Below are positions 17,550 to 25,446 of a stretch of DNA of 64,000 nucleotides, piece after piece (positions within the stretch are counted from its first letter, which is position 1; each line of letters opens with the position of its first letter). Below the pieces are notes generated by a model. That model ran no database searches and had not been told where the DNA came from. It worked only from the letters and a program-made list of their open reading frames with translations. The DNA is from an uncultured Dehalococcoidia bacterium (GTDB taxonomy: Bacteria; Chloroflexota; Dehalococcoidia; Lucifugimonadales; UBA3495): contig OY282565.1 of the NCBI GenBank assembly GCA_958296445.1, positions 3,087,570 through 3,151,569 on the forward strand, read 5' to 3'. The translations under genes and the position numbers were made by a program.

Positions 17550-17578
17550 TTGACACAATACAAAGCCTGATATATCAT
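17550..17578 (+). promoter_or_regulatory. Strong sigma70-type promoter for the 62-residue gene
   Basis: TTGACA (17550-17555), a 17-base spacer and TATCAT (17573-17578) lie in an AT-rich stretch unusual for this window. The start codon of the next gene is 65 bases downstream. Confidence 0.75.
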
Positions 17579-17642
17579 CATATTAAATCATTCACCCGAA
17601 ATTGTATTACATAATCCAACCACCAAGGGAGGAAGCAAAAAA

Positions 17643-17831
17643 ATGGTCTCAATGAACCAAGGCATCAAAGAAGCCCGGGAATCCGGCTCGCGCTTCATCC
17701 ACCTTATGGAAATCGGCGCCCTAGCCGCCTACAACTGGATCTCCGGCCCCGCAATGACCGAGCAGGAGCGCACCCAGCACCGCCTAGCCGAAACCGAACC
17801 CATCCGCCGCTTCACCCAGCACCCCCTATAA
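17643..17831 (+). CDS. Small protein of unknown function
   Basis: This 62-residue protein (MVSMNQGIKEARESGSRFIH...) has a near-perfect promoter 65 bases upstream, AGGGAGGA eight bases before the ATG, and an intrinsic terminator 24 bases after the stop. It is therefore a complete monocistronic unit. Residues 18-38 (FIHLMEIGALAAYNWISGPAM) are moderately hydrophobic, flanked by charged ends, and the protein ends in RRFTQHPL. I do not recognise the family. Signal quality suggests good expression. It may be peripherally membrane-associated; this is inference. Confidence 0.65.
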   Translation: MVSMNQGIKEARESGSRFIHLMEIGALAAYNWISGPAMTEQERTQHRLAETEPIRRFTQHPL

Positions 17832-17854
17832 CCCGCACCCCAACGCCATACCCC

Positions 17855-17881
17855 AAAGGGGCGCACCCCCCGCGCCCCTTT
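17855..17881 (+). terminator. Intrinsic terminator after the 62-residue gene
   Basis: Perfect 10-bp arms AAAGGGGCGC and GCGCCCCTTT surround a 7-base C-rich loop and are followed by ATCATT. The T-run is short but the stem is strong. Confidence 0.7.
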
Positions 17882-17940
17882 ATCATTCCCGGCTCCATAC
17901 CGCCATTCCCAACCTCATCCGCCACTCCCAGCCCCTTCCC

Positions 17941-17966
17941 GTCATTCCCGCGAAAGCGGGAATCCA
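17941..17966. repeat. TTCCCGCGAAAGCGGGAA hairpin repeat
   Basis: A perfect copy (GTCATTCCCGCGAAAGCGGG plus AATCCA) lies between the small-gene terminator and the hotdog gene. Confidence 0.8.
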
Positions 17967-17994
17967 AAGCCCCACCAACCGGCGACACCCCCGC

Positions 17995-18390
17995 TCACAA
18001 ACTAACAACCGCCCGCGCCCGCGCCACCACCTCCCCCCGGTCATTCTCCACCCCAACCGCGCACTCCACCAGCCGCAGCCCCCCCGCCGTCCCCTTCCCC
18101 ACCACCCGCCCCGACAAACTGATAGTATCGTCCGCGCAAACCGCCCGCAGTTGCTCCACCTCCAGACTGCTCCCCTCGCCCTCCAGCCCCTCCGACGGAA
18201 ACCCCTTGCTCAAAAGCTCAACCACATACCCAACAAGGGTCTCCCGCGGCAGAACATCCCCATCCCCCCCGCCATTCAACGCAACATAACGGCGGATACT
18301 CTCCTCCGTCTCCCACTTAATAATCACCGGCAAAGTATCCCCCACCGCAACACTCTCAAACCCGGCAGTCCGCGCCCACAACCTAGCCAT
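17995..18390 (-). CDS. MaoC-like / hotdog-fold protein
   Basis: This 131-residue protein has a single-hotdog layout: FESVAVGDTLPVIIKWETEESIRRYVALNGGGDGD at the N-terminus (the substrate-binding segment of MaoC-type hydratases), a helix (RETLVGYVVELLSKGF), then beta strands SLEVEQLRAVCADDTISLSGRVVGK and LVECAVGVENDRGEVVARARAVV. The D-x-x-x-H hydratase dyad is not evident, so it may be a non-catalytic or regulatory relative. The start ATG has GGGGAGGG five bases upstream. It stands alone on the minus strand. Confidence 0.65.
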   Translation of the reverse strand: MARLWARTAGFESVAVGDTLPVIIKWETEESIRRYVALNGGGDGDVLPRETLVGYVVELLSKGFPSEGLEGEGSSLEVEQLRAVCADDTISLSGRVVGKGTAGGLRLVECAVGVENDRGEVVARARAVVSL

Positions 18391-18469
18391 ACGCCCTCCC
18401 CGTAACCAGCTCCGGCAAGGCTACCACCCCCCCAATCCGCCAACAACCGCACTGGAAACCCGGCCCCCA

Positions 18470-18498
18470 TTAGGTTACTCTATTCCCCACTCTATAAT
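18470..18498 (+). promoter_or_regulatory. Candidate promoter for the PIG-L deacetylase
   Basis: TTAGGT (18470-18475), a 17-base spacer and a perfect TATAAT (18493-18498) lie about 50 bases before the start codon. The -35 is weak. Confidence 0.55.
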
Positions 18499-18546
18499 AA
18501 GAAAATCCAACAAAAATCCCAACAAAAATCAAGGATGGACGACTCA

Positions 18547-19266
18547 ATGGCGGATTCGGAAAAAACGGAAACCTACAGCCGCGCAATGGTCATTATGGCC
18601 CACCCCGACGACGCGGAATGGACCTGCGCCGCCACCGTAGCGAAACTCTGCGCCCAAGGTTGGGAAGTAGTGTTCGTCCTCTGCACCGACGGCTCCAAAG
18701 GCAGCGACGACCCCCAAATGACCGGCCAAAAGCTGGCCCAAATACGCGAGTCCGAACAGCGCGAATCGGCCCGCATCCTCGGCCTGAAAGACGTAATCTT
18801 TCTAGGCTACCCCGACTCCTACCTCGAACCCACCCTGCAACTACGCAAAGACCTAGCCCGCCAGATACGCCGCTTCCGCCCCCACGTAGTCATCACCGAA
18901 CCGCCCACCCGCGACATCAACAGCCGCTACTACGGCAGCCACCCCGACCACCTAGCCACCGGCGAAGCCGCCCTAGCCGCCGTCTTCCCCACCGCCCGCG
19001 ACCGCCTAACCTTCCCCGAACTCCTCGACGAAGGACTCCAGCCCCACAAAGTACGCGAAGTCTGGATCGTAGGCGGCCTAGACGGCTCCGACTACTTCGT
19101 AGACGTAGACGGCCACCTAGACACCGCCATAACCGCCCTAAAAGCCCACAAATCCCAAGTAAACCCCCAAGACGCCGACCAATACTTCCCCCAAGGCCGC
19201 GCCCAAACCGCCGCCAAAGTCGGCCTAAAATACGCCGAAGCCTTCAAAACCATCAAGTACTACTGA
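18547..19266 (+). CDS. PIG-L / LmbE family deacetylase
   Basis: This family comprises zinc hydrolases that remove acetyl from N-acetylglucosaminyl conjugates (as in mycothiol, bacillithiol or GPI synthesis). The protein has the metal motif MVIMAHPDDAEW near the N-terminus, EVVFVLCTDGSKGSDD, RESEQRESARILGLKDVIFLGYPD, and the second motif GSHPDHLATGEAAL. Length is about 239 residues. I prefer the ATG at 18547, because AAGGA overlaps the ATG at 18535 but is well spaced from 18547. It is monocistronic. The actual substrate is unknown. Confidence 0.88.
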   Translation: MADSEKTETYSRAMVIMAHPDDAEWTCAATVAKLCAQGWEVVFVLCTDGSKGSDDPQMTGQKLAQIRESEQRESARILGLKDVIFLGYPDSYLEPTLQLRKDLARQIRRFRPHVVITEPPTRDINSRYYGSHPDHLATGEAALAAVFPTARDRLTFPELLDEGLQPHKVREVWIVGGLDGSDYFVDVDGHLDTAITALKAHKSQVNPQDADQYFPQGRAQTAAKVGLKYAEAFKTIKYY

Positions 19267-19353
19267 CCCGGATCGAGGAAAACCCACAAAATCCTGCGCC
19301 ACTGCCGCGCAACAATATACTTTGTCGCCGCGGCAGTTGCCGGTAGTAATTTT

Positions 19354-19809
19354 ATGACATTGAATCAACAGGAATACGATTCCATCATCAACGACAATAC
19401 TAAAGTCATCTCAGAGGATATTGAATGGGAAGGCTCCCCCAATTCACCGGCGCGGGAATTCAGAGTAGACATCGCCTCTGATGAGGACCATCCCATATTT
19501 ATAAAAGGTTGGTACAACCCCCGTTCCGGCAAATTGTCCTTTGCGATTATCCATCGAACCGCAGGCGCAAGAATCTACGGCTTGGACTTAGGGGCGGAAC
19601 ATTACAATCCTGATGGCAAACCCGTAGGAGAAAAACACAAAAATTATTGGGTGCCGGGCAGCCGGGATAAATGGGCGTATGTGCCTGCGGATATTACCGC
19701 AACATGGGATAATCCGGTAGAAGTCTGGGGGCAATTCTGCGCCGAGGCGAATCTGCGGCACTCAGGCATAATCCGGCGCCCGGATACGCAAGGGGGAATT
19801 CTGCTATGA
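19354..19809 (+). CDS. DUF6978-like protein, first gene of a two-gene cassette
   Basis: This 151-residue protein reads MTLNQQEYDSIINDNTKVISEDIEWEG..., with EFRVDIASDEDHPIFIKGWYNP, GKLSFAIIHRTAGARIYGLDLG and HNYWVPGSRDKWAY-like segments. It resembles the DUF6978 family by recall; I could not verify this. It is predominantly beta. No ribosome binding site precedes the ATG, and TAGTAA sits only a few bases upstream, so a leaderless transcript is possible. Base composition is clearly lower in GC than its neighbours and lacks the CTA bias, suggesting acquisition. It overlaps the next gene by ATGA. Confidence 0.6.
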   Translation: MTLNQQEYDSIINDNTKVISEDIEWEGSPNSPAREFRVDIASDEDHPIFIKGWYNPRSGKLSFAIIHRTAGARIYGLDLGAEHYNPDGKPVGEKHKNYWVPGSRDKWAYVPADITATWDNPVEVWGQFCAEANLRHSGIIRRPDTQGGILL

Positions 19810-20585
19810 ACACCAGCGAGCTTTGCGCCACCATCAGCCGCTCCCTGTCCCCCCTGTTCGTCTGTTCGCCGGCCCCGCAAGATGGCGTCCGGGTGCGTAC
19901 CCCCCTGCTCTACCCGGACGGCGGCGTAGTCGACGTATTCGTCCTGGAGCGCGGCCACAGTTACACCATTACCGACTTTGGCGATGCGCTGGGCTGGCTT
20001 GGGCTACAGTCCGTAAGCCAACGCCGTTCCCCCAAGCAACAAACCCTCGTCGAAGACGTATGCCAAACCCTTCGCATTGAGTTATTCCACGGACAACTCG
20101 CCCTCCGCGAAGTGCCGGAAAATGCCCTGGGAGAATCAGTGCTTCGCATCGCCCAAGCCGCAGTGCGGGTATCCGACCTATGGTTCACGCTACGCAGCCA
20201 ATCCATTCAGCACACGGCAGACGAGGTAGACGAGTGGCTGCGCGAAAAGGAGATTACCTTTGAACGCCGAGTAACGAAACAAGGCCGGTCAGCCCGTAAC
20301 TGGACTGTTGACTTTGAGACGCAAACCCCCGCCCGGACATCCCTAGTTTTCCTGTTAAGCACCGGGGCAAGAGGCGCCGCCCGCCGGATTACTGAACAGG
20401 CCCTAGCCGGATGCGTTGACTTAAGCCACCTTAAAGCAACCCATCCCAAACTAACGTTTGTGTCGCTGTTCGACGACACCGCAGACGTATGGCGCCCCGA
20501 GGATTTCGGACTGGTAGAGGAACACTCCGAAATAGCCCGCTGGTCATACCCCGATGAACTAGAGCGCATCCTAGCATCGCCATAG
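19806..20585 (+). CDS. DUF1828/DUF1829 domain protein
   Basis: This 259-residue protein has an N-terminal DUF1828 region with VDVFVLERGHSYTITDFGDALGWL (about 38-62), a spacer with ALGESVLRIAQAAVRVSDLWFT, and a C-terminal DUF1829-like region from about 140 (VTKQGRSARNWTVDFETQ, LSTGARGAARRITEQALAG, LTFVSLFDDTADVW). DUF1828/1829 proteins occur sporadically on mobile or phage-linked loci and have no settled function. The ATG overlaps the stop of the upstream gene and has AGGGGGA nine bases upstream. Like its partner it is lower in GC than the surrounding genes. Confidence 0.75.
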   Translation: MNTSELCATISRSLSPLFVCSPAPQDGVRVRTPLLYPDGGVVDVFVLERGHSYTITDFGDALGWLGLQSVSQRRSPKQQTLVEDVCQTLRIELFHGQLALREVPENALGESVLRIAQAAVRVSDLWFTLRSQSIQHTADEVDEWLREKEITFERRVTKQGRSARNWTVDFETQTPARTSLVFLLSTGARGAARRITEQALAGCVDLSHLKATHPKLTFVSLFDDTADVWRPEDFGLVEEHSEIARWSYPDELERILASP

Positions 20586-20601
20586 CAGCCCCACAAAAGC
20601 G

Positions 20602-20763
20602 AGAAAATTGCGAAACTACTTCCGCTGTTTGTCACTCTGAGCAAGCTACCTGTCCCTCTGAGCAAAGTTACCTGTCATTCTGAGCAAAGCGAAGAATCCC
20701 CGCTTGGACTGTGAGACCCTTAGCTTTGCTCAGGGCAACAAGTGGCAATTTCGCAATTTCCCC
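20602..20763. repeat. MITE-like repeat, copy 2 (best preserved)
   Basis: The left end GAGAAAATTGCGAAACTACT and the right end AAGTGGCAATTTCGCAATTT are inverted relative to each other. Internally there are three tandem 20-22-bp units (CTGTC.CTCTGAGCAA...), then CTGAGCAAAGCGAAGAATCC and GAGACCCTTAGCTTTGCTCA. Confidence 0.85.
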
Positions 20764-20891
20764 ACAAAACCCACCGCTCCGGCCAACCTCACCGTATACG
20801 TATATGGTCAAGCAAAGCCGGAGCAGCGGCTACGGGCATTCTATACTCGCTGAACCCGAACAGACACCCGTAGCCCCACCAACCAATCCCC

Positions 20892-21707
20892 CTACCCCGG
20901 CTTCCGCGCCGTAACCTTGAAACCGGCCGTATTCGTATACGTCCCCTTCTCCCCATCGTCCCAAAACTCCACCCCCTCCCCCTTCACCTCAATATCCTCA
21001 AAACCCGCCCGCCGCAGCCGCCCCACATAAACCTCGTGGTACTCCGCCCCCGCAGCGCACGCCACCCACGACTCCGCATCCGCCACCGCCGGCCCCTCCC
21101 GCGTCAGCGCCAGCACATCCGACAAATGAATCCGCCCCCCCGGCGCCAGCACCCGAAAGCTCTCGCTGAACACCGCGTCCTTATCCGGCGACAGACACAC
21201 CACGCAGTTGGAAATAATCACGTCAAAGGAATCGCCCGGCAGCGGCATCGCCTCCAGCTCCCCCTGCACGAACTCCACATTCGTCAGCCCCAGATTCGCC
21301 TGATTCTTCCGGGCCAGCTCCAGCATCGCCGGCGTCATATCCAGCCCCGTCACCCGCCCGCTGTCCCCCACCTGCTGCGCCGCCAAAAAACAGTCAATCC
21401 CCCCGCCCGAACCCAAATCCAGCACCCGCTCGCCCGGGCGCAATCCCGCCAGAGCCGTAGGATTCCCGCACCCCGCCGAAGCCGCCACCGACTCCGCCGG
21501 CAACCCGGCCAACTGCCCCTCGCTATACAGCCGCATCGCGTGTTCCAAATCCGCCGGCCCGCAACAGGCCGCATCAACCGAACAGCCGCACCCGTCCCCG
21601 TGTTCATGCCCCTCGGCAACAACCGGCGCCAACTCGATAACCCGCTGCGCCCGCGCCCCATAGCGCTCCCGCACCAATTCTTTGATTTCGCTATTGTCAA
21701 CCGGCAT
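20892..21707 (-). CDS. arsM: Arsenite methyltransferase
   Basis: ArsM methylates As(III) with SAM. The protein (271 residues) shows an N-terminal Cys-rich [52 protein letters not shown] (motif I), [14 protein letters not shown], and the diagnostic [12 protein letters not shown] and [10 protein letters not shown] segments, which supply the arsenic-binding cysteines. Two adjacent ATGs follow GAGGAGG; the second (21707) has the better spacing. It lies 19 bases after the HicB-like gene in a PadR-HicB-arsM unit, so control by the Cys-containing PadR protein is likely. Confidence 0.92.
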   Translation of the reverse strand: MPVDNSEIKELVRERYGARAQRVIELAPVVAEGHEHGDGCGCSVDAACCGPADLEHAMRLYSEGQLAGLPAESVAASAGCGNPTALAGLRPGERVLDLGSGGGIDCFLAAQQVGDSGRVTGLDMTPAMLELARKNQANLGLTNVEFVQGELEAMPLPGDSFDVIISNCVVCLSPDKDAVFSESFRVLAPGGRIHLSDVLALTREGPAVADAESWVACAAGAEYHEVYVGRLRRAGFEDIEVKGEGVEFWDDGEKGTYTNTAGFKVTARKPG

Positions 21708-21726
21708 CATCGCCTCCTCATTATGC

Positions 21727-21936
21727 CTAGCATATCCCGGGTCTGTACCTAGGCGGCGGAATAGGATTACCCAAATCCCGCGCCGCCTCCAGCCAAGCGG
21801 TTTGGGCCAACCGCACCTCCCGCAAGGCTTCCTCGGGCGTGTCGCCGAAAGCCGAACAATACTCCAAGTCGGGTATATCGGCGATGTAGCTCCCGTCTTC
21901 TTCGCTAAAAAATATATTTATGTGGTAATCTTTCAC
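21727..21936 (-). CDS. HicB-like protein without HicA partner
   Basis: This 69-residue protein has the HicB partial-RNase-H fold pattern: KDYHINIFFSEEDGSYIADIPDLEYCSAFGDTPEEALREVRLAQTAWLEAAR. No DNA-binding ribbon-helix-helix or helix-turn-helix tail follows, and no HicA toxin is beside it. The start is GTG at 21936, overlapping the PadR stop as GTGA, with GGGGAG as the binding site. Its place between PadR and arsM suggests a regulatory or accessory role rather than an active toxin-antitoxin pair. That is inference. Confidence 0.75.
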   Translation of the reverse strand: MKDYHINIFFSEEDGSYIADIPDLEYCSAFGDTPEEALREVRLAQTAWLEAARDLGNPIPPPRYRPGIC

Positions 21937-22301
21937 TCCCCATCCTCCAAATACCGGGCCTGCGCCACGCAACCCTGCACCGTCGGCAACATCCGCTCCC
22001 AAACCCTCGCCGCCGACTGAAAAGCCTCCTCCCCCGCCGGAGTCAGCCAGCACACCCGCCGCCGCCGCCCCTGATGTTCCTCCGTCCGGCTATCCGCGTA
22101 CCCATAATCCTGGAGTTCCCTAATAGTCGAATACACCATCGCCTCGGTAGGTTCGCAGCACCCCTGACACGCCTCTTTAATCGCCCGGTTGATTCCGTAG
22201 CCGTGCAACGGCCCCTTAGCCAGTTGCGACAAAAGCAAAAAGCGGCAAAGGCTCCTTTTCACCAGATTCTCCCAATACTCTTCGCTCCGCATTTCGCTCA
22301 T
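21933..22301 (-). CDS. PadR family transcriptional regulator with Cys cluster
   Basis: This 122-residue winged-helix regulator has LCRFLLLSQLAKGPLHGYGINRAIKEACQG at the N-terminus, then CCEPTEAMVYSTIRELQDYGYADSRTEEHQGRRRRVCWLTPAGEEAF. The typical PadR wing signature is RxxYxLTxxG; here it is RRRVCWLTPAG. The CxxCC cluster (ACQGCCEPT) precedes the recognition helix, where metalloid-sensing PadR proteins beside arsM carry cysteines. I infer As(III)-responsive control of this operon. The start may be the first ATG or the ATG three codons later. Confidence 0.85.
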   Translation of the reverse strand: MSEMRSEEYWENLVKRSLCRFLLLSQLAKGPLHGYGINRAIKEACQGCCEPTEAMVYSTIRELQDYGYADSRTEEHQGRRRRVCWLTPAGEEAFQSAARVWERMLPTVQGCVAQARYLEDGE

Positions 22302-22320
22302 ATCAGCCCCGCATACTCAA

Positions 22321-22350
22321 GCCGCTATACTAAACTTAATTAAGCATACC
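22321..22350 (-). promoter_or_regulatory. Candidate promoter/operator of the PadR-HicB-arsM operon
   Basis: This AT-rich region contains the palindrome CTTAATTAAG (22335-22344), flanked by GTATGC- and GTATAG-like repeats, 34-50 bases upstream of the PadR start. A minus-strand TAGTAT could be the -10. It is a plausible autoregulatory site; inferred only from position and symmetry. Confidence 0.45.
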
Positions 22351-22458
22351 GCCAAACCCGCAGTGCGTCAACCCCCATAATCAAACGCCGACTGTGCTAA
22401 AATAAGCCCGGTTCCCCCAACGCCGACAAAGATTGCGCCGCCCGGAGCTGTGCCAAAT

Positions 22459-23568
22459 ATGAAAATTTCCGGCTTCCAAACCCGCCTACTCCACACCCCC
22501 GCCGACGACCCCCTAGCCGACAGCATCCCCGACACCGGCCGCCGGCGGGCCTTCGTAACCCTCGAAATGACCACCGACGAAGGCATAGACGGCGTCGGCC
22601 TAACCTTCGTCCCCGCCCTCACCGCCAGCCCGGTCGCCGGCGCCCTCCGCCTCTCCGTAGACGCCCTAGCCGAAATGACCATCGGCCAAGACCCCACCGC
22701 CGTTGACGGCATCGAAGCCATCGTCGAGCGCCTCCAGAACGCCACCTCCGGCGCCGGCCCCGGCGGCCTGCTAACAATGGCCCTAGCCGCCGTAGACATG
22801 GCCCTATGGGACATCAAAGGCAAAGCCCTAGGCCAGCCCGTAGCATCCCTACTAGGCGGATACCGCCGCCGCGTCCCAACCTACGCCAGCGGCGCCCTAA
22901 TGCGCCCGGTCAACGTAGAACGCCTAGCCGAAATCGGCCCAATGCTCGTCGAAAAAGGCTTCCGCCAAATGAAAACCCAAATGGGCGCCGAACCCTCCGC
23001 CAACCGCGAAGTCGAGCGCATCCGCACCCTCCGCAACGCCGTAGGCGACGACATAGACCTGATGTGCGACATCAACCAGCTATGGAGCGTCAACCGCGCC
23101 ATAGACATAGGCCGCCGCGTCGAAGACTACCACCTGTTCTGGCTAGAAGACGTAGTAGCCCACGACGACTACCAAGGAATGGCGAAAGTAGCCGACGCCC
23201 TACACACCCCCATCGCCGCCGGCGAATACGTCTACGGCATAAACCCCTTCCGCCAAATGATTGAAAACCGCTCCGCGGACATCATAATGATCGACCTGCT
23301 CCGCGTCGGCGGCATCACCCCCTGGCGCAAAGTCGCCGCAATGGCCGAAGCCTTCAACCTCCCCGTAGTAAGCCACCTAGTCCCCGAAATCCACATCCAG
23401 CTAATGGCCGCCACCCCCAACGCCCTAACCGTCGAATATATGCCCTGGTCCCTACGCCTCTGGCAAGACCCCCCCACCCCAACCGACGGCCACCTAGAAG
23501 TCCCCAACAAACCCGGCCTCGGCCTAACCTTCAACCAAGACGCCCTCCAGCAATACGCCACCCCCTAA
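22459..23568 (+). CDS. Mandelate racemase/muconate lactonizing enzyme family protein
   Basis: This 369-residue enolase-superfamily protein has an N-terminal capping domain (RRRAFVTLEMTTDEGIDGVGLTF) followed by the barrel: GLLTMALAAVDMALWDIKGKALGQPV, a KxK-like pair in FRQMKTQMG, and metal ligands in LMCDINQLW (Asp), FWLEDVVAHDD (Glu) and PIAAGEYVYG (Glu). DIIMIDLLRVGGITPW and VVSHLVPEIHIQLMA complete the active site. These enzymes abstract an alpha-proton from carboxylates; the substrate is unidentified. ATG at 22459 has GGAG 11 bases upstream; the GTG at 22450 is too close to it. A NIPSNAP gene follows. Confidence 0.92.
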   Translation: MKISGFQTRLLHTPADDPLADSIPDTGRRRAFVTLEMTTDEGIDGVGLTFVPALTASPVAGALRLSVDALAEMTIGQDPTAVDGIEAIVERLQNATSGAGPGGLLTMALAAVDMALWDIKGKALGQPVASLLGGYRRRVPTYASGALMRPVNVERLAEIGPMLVEKGFRQMKTQMGAEPSANREVERIRTLRNAVGDDIDLMCDINQLWSVNRAIDIGRRVEDYHLFWLEDVVAHDDYQGMAKVADALHTPIAAGEYVYGINPFRQMIENRSADIIMIDLLRVGGITPWRKVAAMAEAFNLPVVSHLVPEIHIQLMAATPNALTVEYMPWSLRLWQDPPTPTDGHLEVPNKPGLGLTFNQDALQQYATP

Positions 23569-23617
23569 CCCACCCCAACAACCCAAACCACCAATCACAA
23601 ACAGAGAGGTAAAAACA

Positions 23618-23929
23618 ATGGTAGCTCAACTCCGCACCTACACCATCAACCGAGGAATGATGGACTCCTGGCTCAAAGTATTCGACGAGGAAATCCGCCC
23701 CATCCACGACAAAATCGGAATGCCCATATCGGCCACCTTCGTAAACGCCGACCGCAACGAATTCATCTGGATTCGCAACTTCAACAACCCCGACGAAATC
23801 GCCGACAAAGAAGCCGCCTACTTCGCCTCCGACGAGCGCCGCGCCCTAGGCGACAAACCCACCAGCCACATAGCCAAAATCGAAGTCAAACAAATCGAAC
23901 CCATCCTCCAACCCACCCCCGCAACCTAA
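23618..23929 (+). CDS. NIPSNAP family protein
   Basis: This 103-residue single-domain protein has a ferredoxin-like (dimeric alpha-beta barrel) NIPSNAP pattern: VAQLRTYTINRGMMDSWLKVFDEEIRPIHDKIGMPISATFVNADRNEFIWIRNF, then ADKEAAYFASDERRAL. The ATG has AGAGAGGT ten bases upstream. It follows the enolase-superfamily gene by 49 bases on the same strand and they are probably co-transcribed. Members of this fold degrade or sense small molecules; the role here is unknown. Confidence 0.85.
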   Translation: MVAQLRTYTINRGMMDSWLKVFDEEIRPIHDKIGMPISATFVNADRNEFIWIRNFNNPDEIADKEAAYFASDERRALGDKPTSHIAKIEVKQIEPILQPTPAT

Positions 23930-23945
23930 CCCCCCACCCCAACAT

Positions 23946-24735
23946 CTGTCATTCTGAGCAAAGCGCAGAATCTCACCTTGGGCAACAAGACCCTCTCCCT
24001 TGCGCTCAGGCCAACAAAGCGGAATCTCGCAAACAATAAAATCCCCTCCCCCTCCGGGGGAGGGTTAGGGTGGGGGCGCACCCCCTACCATCGCCCAGCA
24101 AGCCAATCCAAGCAAACCAATCCCCATCCGCCACTCCGAACAACTGTCTACCACTCTAAGCAACTATCTACCACTCTAAGCAACTATCTACCACTCTGAG
24201 CAACTATCTGTCATTCTGAGCAAAGCGAAGAATCCCACCTTGGGCAACAAGACCCTCCCCCTTGCGCTCAGGCCAACAAAGCGGAATCTCGCAAACAATA
24301 AAATCCCCTCCCCCTCCGGGGGAGGGTTAGGGTGGGGGCGCACCCCCTACCATCGCCCAGCAAGCCAGCCAATCCAAGCAAACCAATCCCCATCCGCCAC
24401 TCCGAACAACTATCTACCACTCCGAGCAACTATCTGTCATTCTGAGCAAAGCGAAGAACCCCAGCAGTTAAACAATACACTACACCCAAACAATAAAATC
24501 CCCTCCCCCTCCGGGGGAGGGCCAGGCCAGGAACGCACCCCCCACCGTCACCCCAGCCAGCCAATCCAAGCAAACCAATCACCATCCGCCACTCCGAACA
24601 ACTGCCTACCACTCTGAGCAACTATCTGTCATTCTGAGCAAAGCGAAGAACCCCAGCAGTTAAACAATACACCACACCCAACAATAAAATCCCCTCCCCC
24701 TCCGGGGGAGGGCCAGAGCAGGGGCGCACCCCCGC
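23946..24735. repeat. Four tandem copies of a composite non-coding block
   Basis: Blocks begin with CTGTCATTCTGAGCAAAGCG at 23946, 24208, 24434 and 24626. Each holds the core CTGAGCAAAGCGMAGAAYCY, a palindrome CCCCTCCCCCTCCGGGGGAGGG, a C-rich tract, and (in the first three) runs of 20-base ACTATCTACCACTCTRAGCA units. The first two blocks also contain the right half of the MITE-like element. There are no real genes in 23930-24807; the open frames here (MGNKTL...) just mirror the repeat. Confidence 0.8.
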
Positions 24736-24807
24736 CCCAGCCAGCCAGCCAGCCATCCAGCCAAACCAATCCCCCAGTCCCCAACAACCACCTTCACCCC
24801 CCAACCA

Positions 24808-25239
24808 TCACCCCCCCTTCCGCATCTCCACATGAGCAATACCCACCTCCAAAAACACATCCCCAAATTCGGCATACCCATGAGCCGCATAAAACCCCTT
24901 AACATACTCCTGAGCGTGCAAAACAAACCCCGTAGCCCCCTGCGCCACCGCCTCAACCTCCAGAAATCGCAACAACAACCCCCCCACCCCCCGACGGCGA
25001 TGCGAGCGGTCTACCGCCATCCGCCCAATACGCGCCACCCCATCGCTGACAACCATCCGCCCCGTCCCAACCACCTGCCCCCCATCCAGCGCAATAGCAT
25101 GAGTCCCAACAGCATCATCCTCGTCCACCTCCTCCGACGCCGGAATAGACTGCTCATCAACAAACACCCGGAAGCGAACCCCAATCGCCGCCTCCAAATC
25201 AGCCTCAGTTTCCACCAACCTAACAGTCACTGCATCCAA
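24808..25239 (-). CDS. GNAT family N-acetyltransferase
   Basis: This 143-residue protein is close in layout to ElaA/YjcF-type GNATs: VRLVETEADLEAAIGVRFRVFVDEQ, VDEDDAVGTHAIALDGGQVVGTGRM, then the acetyl-CoA pyrophosphate loop VDRSHRRRGVGGLLLRFLE (RxxGxG/A) and HAQEYVKGFYAAHGYAEFGD. This class acetylates small molecules or free amines; the acceptor is not predictable. No clear ribosome binding site is visible. It is flanked by repeats on both sides, so it is presumably a single-gene unit. Confidence 0.85.
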   Translation of the reverse strand: MDAVTVRLVETEADLEAAIGVRFRVFVDEQSIPASEEVDEDDAVGTHAIALDGGQVVGTGRMVVSDGVARIGRMAVDRSHRRRGVGGLLLRFLEVEAVAQGATGFVLHAQEYVKGFYAAHGYAEFGDVFLEVGIAHVEMRKGG

Positions 25240-25301
25240 AGCAACGCTCCCACCCTAACCCTCCCCCGGCAGGAGAGGGAACTATTGTTTGCCCCATCAA
25301 G

Positions 25302-25413
25302 CGATTGCAAAACTGGTTCTGCCCCCTGTCATTCTGAGCGGAGCGAAGAATCTCCCCTTATGGCGCCAAGACCTTTCACTTTCGCTCAGGGCGACAAAGG
25401 GAAGTTTTGCAAG
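25302..25413. repeat. MITE-like repeat, copy 3 (short form)
   Basis: The left end GCGATTGCAAAACTGGTTCT and the right end GGGAAGTTTTGCAAGCC are inverted. The centre is CTGTCATTCTGAGCGGAGCG through ACCTTTCACTTTCGCTCAGG. Only one internal unit is present. Confidence 0.8.
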
Positions 25414-25446
25414 CCCTAGTCCCATAGGGGCCGGTTCTTTCAATTC

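Noticed and set aside
24130..24460. CRISPR-like array of 20-base ACTATCTACCACTCTGAGCA units
   Set aside because: Units are directly adjacent with no unique spacers, no cas genes are nearby, and the same units form part of the MITE-like family across the window.
23978..24617. Two related reading frames starting MGNKTL in the 24 kb spacer
   Set aside because: They are the same repeat read twice, with no ribosome binding site and Pro/Ser-rich translations dictated by the repeats.
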